Positions 10,476-22,970 of a DNA stretch of 64,000 nucleotides are shown here, one piece after another. A program made the translations under genes and the position numbers. Source of the stretch: Gorsachius magnificus (lineage: Eukaryota > Chordata > Aves > Pelecaniformes > Ardeidae); the NCBI GenBank assembly GCA_034008185.1, contig CM067084.1:58790599-58854598 (forward strand), given 5' to 3'. How positions within the stretch are numbered: position 1 is the first letter of the stretch; each line of letters opens with the position of its first letter. The notes under the pieces were generated by a model, which saw only the letters and a list, made by a program, of their open reading frames with translations, searched no databases and was not told the DNA's origin.

Positions 10476-13400
10476 GAAAGAGATGATTTGCAGTGCTTTA
10501 TCTTACTTAAAATTTGGAAGGCAGCAGTGAAAGGGCTTTGCATTTTATTAGGTGGTATGCAACTGTCAAATTTGTTCTCGTTCATTCTTAGCACATTGCT
10601 AGTAATGACTACTTTTAGTTTCAGAGAGAATGCTTGTACAAATAGAATTTACAAAATAGAAGAAAATGGCACTTCCTACTTTAGTTTAAACGGAGAGAAA
10701 GGGCTAAGAAGAAATGCATTAGGAATTGTATTTAAATGTATACATTTGAAAAATCTTTTTTTTTTTTTTTTATTCCATGGCAGAAAAAGTTCTCCAAAGA
10801 ATGTGGTAAATAAGTGCTAAATACTTAGATATGATGTATGAGAGAGTCTCAGCTGGACTATGGAGTCTGCCTACTGAGTCTCTTAGACTGACATGTCACT
10901 GATGTTAAATTTCACTGAATCATGTTATCACCTGGGTTTATCTGTGAATTTTTGCTGTATGTTATTACACCACGGCTATGTTTTCCATCTCGGCATGGCA
11001 GGATGTCTTGTGTTTGCATACCACATAGAGTTGTGAAAGTCCAAAGGTCTTAAGTACATGAGGGTTAACCTTAGCTGAGTGAAGAAGCACTCCCTGGCTC
11101 GCTCTGTGATCTTGGGTCCCCAGTTGCTCAGGGCAGAAGCCTGACCAGAGTGTGCCCTGTTTTTTTTTTCCAGGCCCATGTCGTTAAGTCGCTGGTGGCA
11201 TGAACTCAGGCATTTTGTCATGTAAGAAGCAGTATTTCCATTTTAAGGATTTAGTGCAAGCCTCCTGGATCCCAGATGTACTGTTCTGTCCCAGATTAAG
11301 CACTTAAGTTACTTGTGAAATGGGTAGTCAGCATGCTGCATAGGAAGCCTTCCAACCTAGCCAGTAGTTGGGATGCTGAAGGAAGGAAAGAGTCTCTTAA
11401 ATTCTCCCTTTCTTGCGTGCCTGAACATGTGTGTGTCAGATACTGATTCACAGACTCAAACCTTCGTCTTAAGATAAAGTACTTTCTGAAGGAGAACTTG
11501 AACACTTTCTTCCATTTTAATATGCAGATGAGGAATGATGAGACTTAATACTTTCTTGAGCAAGGTAAGGGCTGACCTGAATGCATTTTTCCTTTTCTCC
11601 TATGGTTACAGTGTGGTACAGCTTTATTAGACATGGTGGAGCATATTATTTCCTTTATATCTGATATCACCTCTTTGCAGTCTTTCCACAACATTACAAT
11701 CACCTGGAATAACTTAGAGCCTGTCTGTTATGGCACCGTCTTGGAAATGTGAATCCCACTCACTGGTTTTGGCAGTGGGCTCATTCAGAGTGTATCCCGG
11801 GTGCATTTAAGCGTTAGCTGGATTGAGGTCCTCAGCTTTACCAAGGTGGCACCAGTCCTAAGTAAGAAAAGAAACTTTAGGTACCAAGATTGCTTTAATA
11901 GAAAAGGCTAATTCGTTGGATACCCGTGTACGTAAGTGATTGTTTTGAGGATTGCTGTTGTGAAATTAAACACAGAAAAATCTGTTTAGTCTCTTTTTGC
12001 ACTGCTCAAGACCTTATGTGACCAAACACTTTGGATTTCCATATGAACTGTTACACAAACAAAGGACAAATATGTCAGAAATATCTGCATTCTAGAAAAT
12101 CTCAATGTGAAAAGGAGACAGAAAAATTGATTATTAATGAAAAATTATGGTTGTAGAGTACCACCTTTTTCACCCTCTTCTAGAAATATTTTACTTTTAA
12201 GACCTAATCAAATATTTTATGCTATGTTATTTGTATTATGTGGGCAAAATGGGTATGAACAATAAATTGTGTACATTGTTTTATGGCTTTATTCTTTAAT
12301 ATAGACTTGAATGGCATAAAATGGAAAACAGTATACAGAACCATCGACTTCCCTGTTTCCCAACTAGGGCAATGATCTCAACTTAAAGCTGTGGTTGATA
12401 TTCTTCTCCCTATAAAGAAAATAAGTAATGCAAAATTCTTAGCACAAACTTGGTCACTGGGGCATTTTAAAATGTGTATCTGAAGTGATTCCAGATTCCT
12501 ATTTGGAAAACATGAATTCTTAATATTCAGTACACATTTTCACAACTCGTTATGAAGACAATATAACTGAGCTGCTGGGTTTCATTAATTAATGTCTCTA
12601 TCAATATTGTATCTGAAGACATCATGAATTGCTGAGTTAGAAAATGGTTTTGGATCTTATCAGACCATTTGTATCTTTACTCTGTATGGCATTTCCTGGA
12701 AAAAGAGCCAGCAGAAGTCAAGCTAGCAAATATGAACTCAGGAGACCTTAGTTGTTTGGAAGCACTTGCCCTAGAGATAACAGCCTTTTTCCTTTTTAGC
12801 TTTCTAAACAAGCAATGGACATTGGAACAAAACTTCTGCCTTTTAAATGGTTGATAAATTGAAGTTTAAACTGCTTTTAAGGATAGGAACTGCATTCTCT
12901 GTTATGTCAGCCTATTACTCCTTGAATATAACAACTGAGGAATGGAGTCCTCAGGAGCCCAACTGTCATTTGTGGCAATTTGATTGTGACTATGAACATT
13001 ATTCCCCTCCGAATTAAGCTGTGGAACTTTTTATGCCAGTTGCCAATTTTTCTGAGGCAGACATGATTAATGTAACTAGTGTTCCAATTTAAAAACACAT
13101 TTTTTTGAAACTTCATGTGCACGTAACATGTGAAATGCATGGATGTCTAATGCCTGGGACCACTTCAATGCAAAAGGGGGTAATTTTGATCAAAGATGGT
13201 GCACTTGCTATTATTTCAGAGTACTTACTGCCTAGAGCCCACTGAGTGAATAAGCTGCTTCTAGGTGGTTACCAAGGATATTTTGAGATTTTTATATATA
13301 ACTTTTTCTCTGAAAGAATTCAGCATTTCCCTAACTATGCATGGTGGTGTTAGTAGGTTTTGCTGGGGGGAATACATCAGAACCAGACCTGGGTGACACT

Positions 13401-13844
13401 ACATGCTTTTGAAAAAGACTGACCTTCCTCTTTGTTATACTTTATAATTTCTGTCATGAGTATAAAGTGTGTATTACTCCTAATTTCAGATGACTAGATT
13501 ATATGAATGCCTACACTTTATATTTTACCAGTTCTGGCTGTATAAGCTTCTTTTAAACTGCTGCTCTTAAGTCCAACTTAGCATTTGATGCTTTCATTAA
13601 CACTATATAAAGAATAGCCAGACCCCAGCCAATTGTCATGAGCTGTATTTGCCAGTACAGACCTGAAATAAGATAACCACTTTCAGAACAGAAACAGTGG
13701 TTAGTTTGAATGGTGTAGCTTTAAGTTGATATCTTTCATTATTTCAGTGAAAGAAAGGGATATGTTGAAACATACTCTTTCAGCTGCTCTACTTCCTTTG
13801 TCAGTCACTGCCATCATTCAGCCTGTAAGCAGTTTGCAAGACTG

Positions 13845-13869
13845 TGCATATGCAAAACTTGCATATGCA
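13845..13869. promoter_or_regulatory. Twin TGCATATGCA palindromes (candidate POU-dimer site)
   Basis: The 10-bp palindrome TGCATATGCA occurs at 13845-13854 and again at 13860-13869, 15 bp start to start. ATGCATATGCAT is the known MORE site for Oct-family POU dimers, and both copies match its core. Function in this intron is inference. Confidence 0.35.
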
Positions 13870-16128
13870 GACCATGTAGCATGGAGATTGGACTTCAGGC
13901 TCGTGCAGGAGAGGTAGCTCCTTGGGAACTTTCTTGGATGGGCTTCCAGCTACTATTCCAATGGATGACGTGGTGCAGAGTGATGTAATAGCATGGGTGA
14001 TTGGCATCTTAGGCCTCAAGCAGCTACAATTAAGAATTGTGTGTAAGAATCCTTTTAATTTAACATCTGATAGTCTGACATTATTGCATAAAAATGTCTG
14101 CATATTTGTGGGAAAAGCACTGATGTTGGATACTTAATACATTTGTGTATATGAGGTTGCTATAGTAGAATTATCTCCAGGCTGGTGATGCAGCGTTCAG
14201 AGAAGAATGAGTGAACCAAATTTCTGCTGAAGGCCTGGAAGTTCATGTCTGAAATGTCACTGAAATTCCGTTCCAGGTGGCACTTCATTAGCTGCTCTTC
14301 ATTTTCTGTCCACCATATACTTATGCCAGCTGTTTCTGTTTGCTGCTGTAATTTACATCACATTTTCTCTCCATACGGTTGTTTACATGAGCCCAGTGGA
14401 AATCAAATGTCAGCTTCATTCTTATTTCCAACCTTTTTCTGTAATATCATCTGAAAAGCAAATTTTACAACTAAATGAGCTTTTTTGAGTCTGTGCCACT
14501 GTAATTAAGCAGCTTTCTTCAAAGTAGCTTTGTAATGTTTTTCCTCGCAAATGTTTCCATTAGTTTTCTATTCTCAGAGGCTAAACTAACTTTAAAGTCA
14601 CTGTTTTTTAGAATGTTAATGTTCTTTAAAATTGAGTGCTGCCATTTATTTTTCTATAGAAATGTAGTTTTAGCTTCTGTAAATTAGTCAAAATGTATCC
14701 CAAAGCTTGCCTGTTTCTATCATTTTCTCCGTATCTTATTCTGTATATGATGCAGGTTTTTTTACTTAACCTCTTCCTCTGCAGTAATATATAAATAAGT
14801 AGCATCACTATGAATACAGTTCTCAAAATTAAGATACAAATTGTTATTCTTAATAATTTGATTATTAATTCTTTATATTGGCTTATTAATAAAAGGGTAC
14901 ACTTCCTGAAAGGTCCAGTTTTCTGCCTTATTTTTTCTTCCTATGCTCTGATCATCACCATGTATTTAGTTTTAGAAAATATTTTTGCTGCTGGGATGAA
15001 TTACAATCTTCTGAAGATGTTTATGACTATACTGTAAGGGAATTAGAACAGGCAAAATGTGAGACATTTTTAACCTTAGAAACACAAAGTAATTTCTCAT
15101 CCACAAAGATGATTTTATTGCCATAGATAAGCAAACCTAGTAATGATGGAAAATACTAAATTTCTTCTCATGAATCAGATTTTTCTCCTTGGCCATAAAA
15201 TGATGGATTTAATGACTGTCCAATTTCTTTGTAAGTTTCATATTATTAGACATTCTTGTATTATGTTTGGTATTGAGTATACTAAACTATTTTGTATTGT
15301 GTAATATATTTGCTTTATCCTCTAAGTACTACACGTTAGCATTGTACATGAAGTTTATATATCTATTCAACAGATTTGAAGAGCTATCTTTAGTAGTGGT
15401 TGATAGCAAGGCAATGTTTTTTGAATCCTTTTTTGACTACGTAATGACAAGTTTTCATTGTGTTTAATAACCATAAATGTTGTCTTCATAGTAATGAATT
15501 TTGATTATCTGGATGTGTATATACAGGTCTATGACTGAAATATTCTGTTACTTGTAATTTTTCCTCTAATTTTTAAGTAACCCATTCTAGTTTGGGGTTC
15601 CTGTCCTGTCTCTTTTTAAGGTTTTAAATTCTATTCTTCTGGTTTGGTTCTGAAGTGAGCCTGGCCAATCTCTAAAGCAGATTTATGGTTCTGACAGTTT
15701 AAGATACTAAGGTACATTCATGTCTTGGACTTTGCAGTCTCAAATATAAATCTAAAATTTCCACTTAGTTCATGTCTGCCCTAGGTTTCCTGCTCTTGAA
15801 TGTGTATTTGTAAAGCATGTTCATTTTGTTTGATAAGATTCTGTTGGATTTAGTCAGGGTTTGGATTTTCTCCCTGAATCAGTGAAGTGTTTTGGGTTTT
15901 TTTTTTTTCTTTACAGTAGTCAAATGCAAGTGAATGTAGTACCAGTTTTCCCATCAAAGTCAACATTTGCACTATTTTTGTATATAAGTGGGTGAAAAAA
16001 AGCTTGCGTTCAGTAGGTTCTAGGACATCTACTACATTAAAAGTGTACTTTCTCAATTTAAAGGGGTATTTAAAATATTTTTAAGACAGTCTAAGTTGTT
16101 TTTTTTTTGTAATTGTGTTTTGTTTTAG

Positions 16129-16203
16129 GTTTCCCAGGCTGGAGACTTGCTTATTGAAGTTTATGTGGAAAGAAAGGAGCCAGACTGTAGTATTATAATC
16201 AGG
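16129..16203 (+). CDS. ARAP2: ARAP2 coding exon 5 of window: Ras-associating domain, start
   Basis: A 75-bp, phase 0-0 exon of 25 codons: VSQAGDLLIEVYVERKEPDC then SIIIR. It is the first beta strands of the Ras-associating (RA) domain, a ubiquitin-like fold that in ARAP proteins sits between RhoGAP and the last PH domain. The acceptor is TTTTAG and the donor GTCAGT. The domain's partner GTPase cannot be read from the sequence. Confidence 0.94.
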
Positions 16204-17307
16204 GTCAGTGTATAAAGTGATACAGTGTTTTTACTAAGCATTTTCTCATGAAGTATGCCAAATTTATTTTCATGCATTTTTTTATAATTACGTAATGAAA
16301 GTATGAATTTATATCTATCACTATTCTTTTAAATAATTTTTTTTTTTAAATTTGCTTTGTTACCTAAATTTTGTACGGACTGGTTATTACGCATTTCTAA
16401 GGAGAATATTATGATACAATTTTAAAGGGTAGATGTCCTCTAGTTTTACAGCAGTATACAGTGGTATAAATTCTTGCAGCTCTATGATTGCAACACACAA
16501 GAACACAAACCAAGTACACAATAAATGCTGGTTTTATTCAATAATACAATACCATTTAAATTACTTTTTTTTCCAGATTTTTCTTTTTGCCAGTGGCTGT
16601 CTGCTTTCCTTGAGTGCTAAGAAACCAAAGCTGTTACTTAGTATAATTGAGATTTTTCAATCTTGTATCTGGTAGTGTATTTTAAACACACTCATCTCCA
16701 TGTAGTAGTGCTCTATTGTTTGGATGCTGAAGAAAAAATAAATTAATTTCTATAATGACAAAGGACAGACTTGATTAAGGAGGAAGTAGAAAATTTAGGG
16801 CAATGCCTTTTCTTTTTAAATATTATACCTCTCTGTTTCTGTTTCCTTTTTGTTCTGTTCAGCATATGACTCTCAAACACTTGTGTTTGTACATGTATGT
16901 GGTATACATAGATACACACATACATGCACGTAAGACATGCTTTTCGAAATAGGAATAAAAATGGGAATATGCTTTGCCATGATAAAAAAAAACCCGGTAA
17001 TTCTGAAAAATTTACCTTTCCATACCCAATAAAACATATAAGGGTTTTTTTTTTCCTCTTAATTTTTTCAAAGGTAGAGAAAAGAATTTTCAAGTTACCA
17101 AGTTGTCAGTCACCTAAAAATTATAACTTTGATTTTATGGAACAAAATAAGGAAAGCATGCTGGAGTCTGATAAATATTTTATGCCTTTCCAACTCAGTA
17201 TATTTTTTTTTTTTTTTTTAATCAATTGCAGGGAGGAAGTTTTTGAAAAAATAAATCAGAAATTGGGAATTGTAATATAATGTAAACTGATTCAGTTTGT
17301 ATTACAG
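16204..17307 (+). other. ARAP2 intron, no recognised element
   Basis: A 1.1-kb AT-rich intron with several T-runs (for example 17201-17219) and a TACATGTATGTG-type stretch at 16890-16925. I see no repeat family. Confidence 0.75.
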
Positions 17308-17425
17308 GTATCACCTTTGATGGAAGCAGAAGAATTAACTAATGATGTTTTAGGAATCAAAAACATTATTCCCAACAAAGATGATATCTGGGCTGCTTTT
17401 GAAGTACTTGAAAATGGAGAACTAG
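17308..17425 (+). CDS. ARAP2: ARAP2 coding exon 6 of window: Ras-associating domain, middle
   Basis: Starts in phase 0 after ATTACAG and ends one base into a codon before GTTAGT. It encodes VSPLMEAEELTNDVLGIKNI, then IPNKDDIWAAFEVLENGEL. This is the RA-domain helix and following strand; the glutamate that opens the next motif (ERPLHY) is split across the junction. The sequence follows ARAP2 closely with no gaps. Confidence 0.95.
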
Positions 17426-20400
17426 GTTAGTGACACTTAAATTTATGCATGTTCATCAAATTTAATTGTTCTTAGTTTTCAATACTTAACATAATCAAAA
17501 GCTTAGTTAAAAAGTTATAGAAATAAAACAAGAATTAGCCTTCATGCCATTGTTTTACATGTGGTTACTGAGACATCTACGTGATTTTTTTTCTTCACTT
17601 CGCCAGAAATAATATGATGAATTGTTTTAAAATGCCTATAAACTGGGGGCTGAAAAAATATTCTTTACATTACTGTGCTTTGCAGTTCATTAGTCATCAG
17701 TATAGAAAAGTAGGTCTTACCAATAAATCTCAAAGAAGAAACTTACTTTCATTAGAATGTCAGCAGCTGATTTTATAAGAAATAATGTTTTTCAGAAAAT
17801 GAAATGAGAAAATATGTGTAATACTTAGAGGGAAGGATCTTTTTTATTATTTAGTCAATTATTTTATGAGCGTAGATGAAAAAGGAGACATAACCTTATG
17901 TAATTCTCTGTTTGTGGCAAGTGGCATTATGGTGTAACTAGCAGAATCTTGAAACATTTGCCTTAAATAAGGTTCTGCTGCCAGCAGGAGCAAATGTCAC
18001 ACAGTCACAATATTCATGAATGGTAAAGCAGTTTTAACATTGGGAGTGCTCTATGCATGCTGGAGCTTGCGCTTTATTACTAGAGATACTTAACATAAAG
18101 TAATAGAAATTCTTTATAATTAAAACATTGTATTTTGAGAAATACTAATGTTATCTGATTTTTGAAGAACATGTAGGAGACAGAAATATGCTTTCAGTAA
18201 AAAGCAACATCTATTTGCACTTTATAGTAAGTTGCTGCTTGTATTATTTTAATGTTACAGAAGTGGACTGTGGGCTAGTTTATTTCTGTAGTGAAGATAT
18301 CTATTTTCAAGTTAAGAAAAAAATATAAAAAGTGGAGAAAACGAAGACTACTAAATGTTCCGATATTGTTTGAATGGTTCTGTTATACCTGATTTTCAGA
18401 TGTGCTTACAATAATCTCTTCAGATTTACTAGTATTCCTGATATACTCAGTCTTGACCTTGGCAGTATCAATAACAAGAAGGGAATTGCATTCTTTCCTC
18501 TGACTTAAAATAAATGATCCTGATCCCTCTTTGCATCTTGCAGTCTTGTGGTGATGCTTTGTGGAGTTGTAACATAGTTTATTTCCAGATTCATAGATGT
18601 GAGTGTCAACTGACAAAGAATGCTAGCATCTATTATCTTTAGAAGAGTCCTGACAACTCCTACAAGTACTCTAGAAATCCTATTTCTTTTGACTGAGTAA
18701 TGGAAAAATTTGAAGAAGGAATTTTAGTTTCTTAAACTTGATATATAACACTTACAGGCAAATGAAAACTAAACTAGATACGGCCAAGAGAACATAGAAG
18801 TAAATACGATAGACCCCACAGCAGCTTCTTGAGGCATTTGCATGCAACAACCAGTATTTCAGTGTGGGCTAGAAATGTTTTCTGAGCTAATAAGTATGGA
18901 AGATTGGCAAAATTAAGCTTAGAGTGACACGCCACAGGCCCTATATAGGACAATAAATATTGGCAGGGTGTTAGAATGTATCCCATTGAAACAAGAGTTT
19001 ACAATGCAAAGTAGAAGTACCATACCAGTGTTTTAAAACCAAAACAAACAAGCAAAAAGCAAACTAAATAAAGTCCTAATCCAGCGCCTGGTTCCAATCA
19101 GTAGAGACTGTGTTGATGAAATGTCTGTTTCATGGACCCCTTTCTGGAAGAATCTGTGCATCAGAACAGATGAACTGAATTAGTAAAGTTGAAAAATAAA
19201 AAACAATACATGTAGTAAGGGGTGCTTGACCAGGAAGATTCCTGTGGTGCTACAGCTGAATCCAGCAGATTTAAAGGCTGAAACAGAAAAATAGCAGGGA
19301 AAAAAGTCCTGTGCAATCTTTGGTCCAAATGTGACACTAAAGAATTAAAACCACTTTGCTGCTGCAAGTTGATCTTACTAGCATCATATAATACTATTGA
19401 ACATTACACAATCTAAGACATTTACAAATAATTTGAGGTTCTGACATGTCATCACAGAAACAAAGTTTGCATATTTGTTTCAAACGTACATCAGTGTTTT
19501 TCTGAAGAAATTAACTTTCTGCTTATGTTCCTGCCACAGCCTGGTACCTGTCCGGTGCATGGTGGTATTCAGTTTGTTACACTCAGTCCTGAAATTCTGT
19601 AAGAGTTATTTTACTTGTTAAGATATACTGCCCTGAAAACGAACCCTGAGAAGTCAAGAAAATTAGAGTCTCACATTTTCTAAAAAGTAATTTTCTCCTG
19701 ATAGTGTTGTTTAAGGTGAAAATGACTGGGTTTGGATATTTACCAGCATATGATGACCTCAGTAAAAGGGTAATCGGACGTATGTGTTGACTGCTTGCTG
19801 TTCAAAATACTAAAATTGCAGTATTAAAACTCAACTAAATTATTTGCATATAGAAAAGTTGAAATAATTGATCATTTTATCTAACCTAATGCAGAATGTT
19901 CAATACCATATGCTTTTATAAAATAGGGTGTATAATTTTTTTAGTAATTTGCGCTTGATGGATAGTTTGTAAATAAGGTGGGTTGCCAGTAAAATAGCTA
20001 ATGCATTTCAGCATGATGATTTATGTACCGTGTAATCCATGATGACAGATGGTCTTAAATGTAACTATAAATAAAACAGTAGGTGTTTACTCTGGGAGTG
20101 CTGGTGTTCTAGGAAGATGTGGTGATTTGCCACTGTTTCCTGCCTTAGATTTGTAAAGTTCTTCTCCTTAAAATGGATTGTTCTGTCTTATACAAAGGCA
20201 ACAAGTTGTTTTATCACATCAGAGTCAAGTTTCCCCAAAGCTGAAAAGAAATTTTTTAAGTTGGACATTTTAAAACAAAAGGGCCAGAAGAAATGGGGTT
20301 ATAAAGTAGGGATTGAGCTCCTGTCTACAGAATGGGATTTTTGATAAGCTGCTTTGTTGTAATGTCTGAATAACAAAATCTTTACGTAAGTGGTATAACT

Positions 20401-21932
20401 AGTCTATAGGCAAGGTAGGTTTTTTGCATCCCAAAACAGGGATAATTTTTTCTGTCACTTAAGCATGTTATTTGTGGTCGCTGCTCTCTGGAGCTGTGGT
20501 GCTCAGGAAAATATGTTCTGTTAGAGTGTAGTGCTGGACAGTCCCAAAGCAGCTGTTGACATTTCATATTCATCTACCCTAGCAGAAATGAAAAATGAGA
20601 TTATGGCAGCATACTTTTCCCCTCAGTACTCAGGAGACACAGGGCTAGACTGCCTGACCTAACATGACAGTGTCACACAGGTGTGACTTGCCAGGAGCTG
20701 CGCCCTAGCTCTTCTCAGGGCCTGACCCGCATAAGTTTGTATGCAAATGGGAACTCAGAACTTTTGGAAAAATCTCTCTTTGGAGACAAAATGACTCTTG
20801 GATTCACTGCTCTACAGTCGTAGCCCTTAAAGCCATCATTACGTTTTTTGTGCTTTCATGAATTATAGTACGTGCCTACTGCTGAGTAGGTGAAAGCCTT
20901 CAGGGGGGTGGAGGAAGGATTAATAGAGAAGGAAACTGTACAGTCATCCTCCGCCCACATCAGTGTTGCCTTGTGTGATACCTCAGGCTGTGTTCCAGTA
21001 CAGGTCATGCTCTGATTTCTGCTGGATCTGGTAATGCAGATTTAGGGACTATTTGCAAGGTCTGCCCTATTTTCATTTGGTATATGAACTGGGGTTTGTA
21101 TGGAGTACTGGCTGGGCATTCTTGTTACTGCAGGTTTTCAATCCTGTGAAAGTGTCTGAGTTTCTATTTTAGGATGGATGATACCTATCAAACAAATCGA
21201 CAAATGTATGTTTGAGCAACTGAAGTGTTGCAGTGCATGCATACAGTATAGTCATGCCTTCATCTATTGGTATTTTAATCTTGCTGTATTCTTTGTATGA
21301 GGTTGGAATATAAAAGTGCAAGTCTGGAAATTCCCCAACCACAGCAACAGGGAGGAAACCTAGTGAGACCACATGCTTTTCCCTTCTAGTAAGAGGAATG
21401 TAATGAAACCAAAAGTGTATCTCACTCTGCTTTGATCATTAACAGGCAATATAATCTATGCAAATATTTTTTTTTTCACTGTAACTGCTTCAAATTATTG
21501 GGTTTTGACTGCAGAAAATTGGTAGCTATGATGATTCATTTTTGTATTGAGCCTAGGGCAGTGAGGCCCAGTATAGCTGCAGGTCTTGGTTCTGTTTGAT
21601 CATATTTAGGTATGTCCTGTGATAGTTCTGAACTTTTCTACTTAGTTTGAAAGCAGTGTTTTAGTGTCTTTACATAAAAAAATATTCATAACTAAATACA
21701 AAACAAACACCGAACATATGACTATTTCTTGTTTAGTTTGATATTACCTGTGCAGACCCTGCCAGCAAAGGTGTTGCAGAAAGTCAATGAAGTGCCTAAT
21801 TGTCTTATTTTGAAAGCATTTTTTCCTGTAGGTCAAAGAGAATAAGATAGTGCTCTGTACAGACATGTGTAACTACTAAGGTTTTCTTTAATTTTAACAT
21901 TTTTTTTTTTTTTTTCCCCTGGCATTTTTCAG
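17426..21932 (+). other. ARAP2 intron, unique sequence with one T-box-like palindrome
   Basis: A 4.5-kb intron. I find no CR1 or LTR. A 16-bp inverted repeat is at 20672-20687. The end is a strong T-run (21900-21915) before CATTTTTCAG. Confidence 0.75.
20672..20687. promoter_or_regulatory. GTCACAC-AG-GTGTGAC inverted repeat (T-box-like)
   Basis: Seven-base arms are perfect inverted copies around a 2-base centre. The right side contains AGGTGTGA, the known T-box half-site. Regulatory use is inference. Confidence 0.3.
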
Positions 21933-22061
21933 AACGTCCTCTGCATTATACAGAGAATGTACTAGAACAAGTTCTTCACTGGAGTTCACTACCAGAGCCT
22001 GGCACTGCATATCTTATAATAAAGAGATTTCTAACAGCAGACATGATAAAACTCTACAGTG
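21933..22061 (+). CDS. ARAP2: ARAP2 coding exon 7 of window: Ras-associating domain, end
   Basis: Begins by completing the split glutamate codon and ends one base into a codon before GTATGT. It encodes ERPLHYTENVLEQVLHWSSL, then PEPGTAYLIIKRFLTADMIK and LYS. The LEQVL.W pattern followed by YLIIKR is the C-terminal half of the RA fold. A second GT lies three bases upstream of the donor (GTGGTATGT), so an in-frame 3-base variant is possible. Confidence 0.94.
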
Positions 22062-22441
22062 GTATGTATCTTTCTTAGAACTTAAGATATTTAGTGTGGG
22101 GACATGAGGATGGCAATTCTTTTATAGGTGTTTCCTTGGGGCAAAGTGTCCAAGAACATTTGAATTACTACTATATAAAAGTTACTGATTTACTGAGGGC
22201 TGTTCTGACTTCCTTTTAAAACATAGAAAATATGTATATTCTTGTTTCTACAAACTATAAGATCTCCCATTTGAACACAAAAGTATACAGAAAGTCTGCA
22301 TTCATTTCACAGTTTGTGAACTTCTGCTGTGGAGCTTGAGATTGCTGTTTTATCTATAGCAGTTCTGCATGGTCCATCCACATATAAATACACTATACTT
22401 TCTCTTTGTGGACTATATATACATATATCTTCTGTATCATA

Positions 22442-22970
22442 TGGTTTAACCTGCAAGGCAGCTAAACACTACACAGCCATTTGCTCACTCCCCCCCGCTC
22501 CCCAAGTCGGATGGGGGAGAGAATCAGAAAAAAAAAGTAAAACCTGTGGGTTGAGATAAAGACAGTTTAATAAAACAGCAGAGGAAAATATTAATAATTA
22601 TAAAAGAATATGAAAAACAAGTGAGGCACAATGCAATTGTTCACCACCCACTGACAAATGCCCAGCCTGAGCAGCAGTCACTGCCCCCCAGGCAGCTCCC
22701 CCCAGTTTCTATACTGAGCGTGACGCCATATGGTCTGGAATAGCCCTGGGGCCAGCTGGGGTCAACTGTCTTGGCTGTGCCCCCTCCCAGCTTCTTGGGC
22801 ACCTGGCAGAGCAGGGAAAGCTGAAAGAGTCCTTGACTGGTGTAAGCACTGCTTAGCAACAACTAAACCATCAGTGTGTTATCAATGTTCTTCCCGTACT
22901 AAATCCAAAACACAGCACTATGCCAGCTACTGGGAAGAAAATTAACTCTATCCCAGATGAAACCAGGACA
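22442..22970 (-). mobile_element. Avian endogenous-retrovirus LTR, minus orientation (solo)
   Basis: Read on the minus strand the element starts TGTCCTGGTTTCATCTGGGA, continues TAGAGTTAATTTTCTTCCCA and ends near GCAGGTTAAACCA. An internal ATTAAACTGTCTTTATCTCA block holds the likely polyadenylation signal. The copy at 27098-27649 is the same family in the other orientation. There is no internal retroviral sequence beside it, so it is a solo LTR. The low-coordinate end is eroded and I cannot define a target-site duplication. Confidence 0.88.

Larger units (their letters stand above)
6580..16128 (+). other. ARAP2 intron, longest in window, with two abutting CR1s
   Basis: A 9.5-kb intron. From 6580 to 8354 and from 10476 to 16128 I see only unique AT-rich sequence and short homopolymers, except for a pair of 10-bp palindromes at 13845-13869. 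Two antisense CR1 fragments fill 8355-10475. The acceptor is TGTTTTAG before 16129, with a T-rich tract. Confidence 0.8.

Noticed and set aside
10488..10820. 110-codon open frame downstream of the CR1 pair
   Set aside because: Low-complexity, AT-driven composition ending in a T-run, no splice sites in phase with ARAP2, and no recognised domain. Treated as chance.
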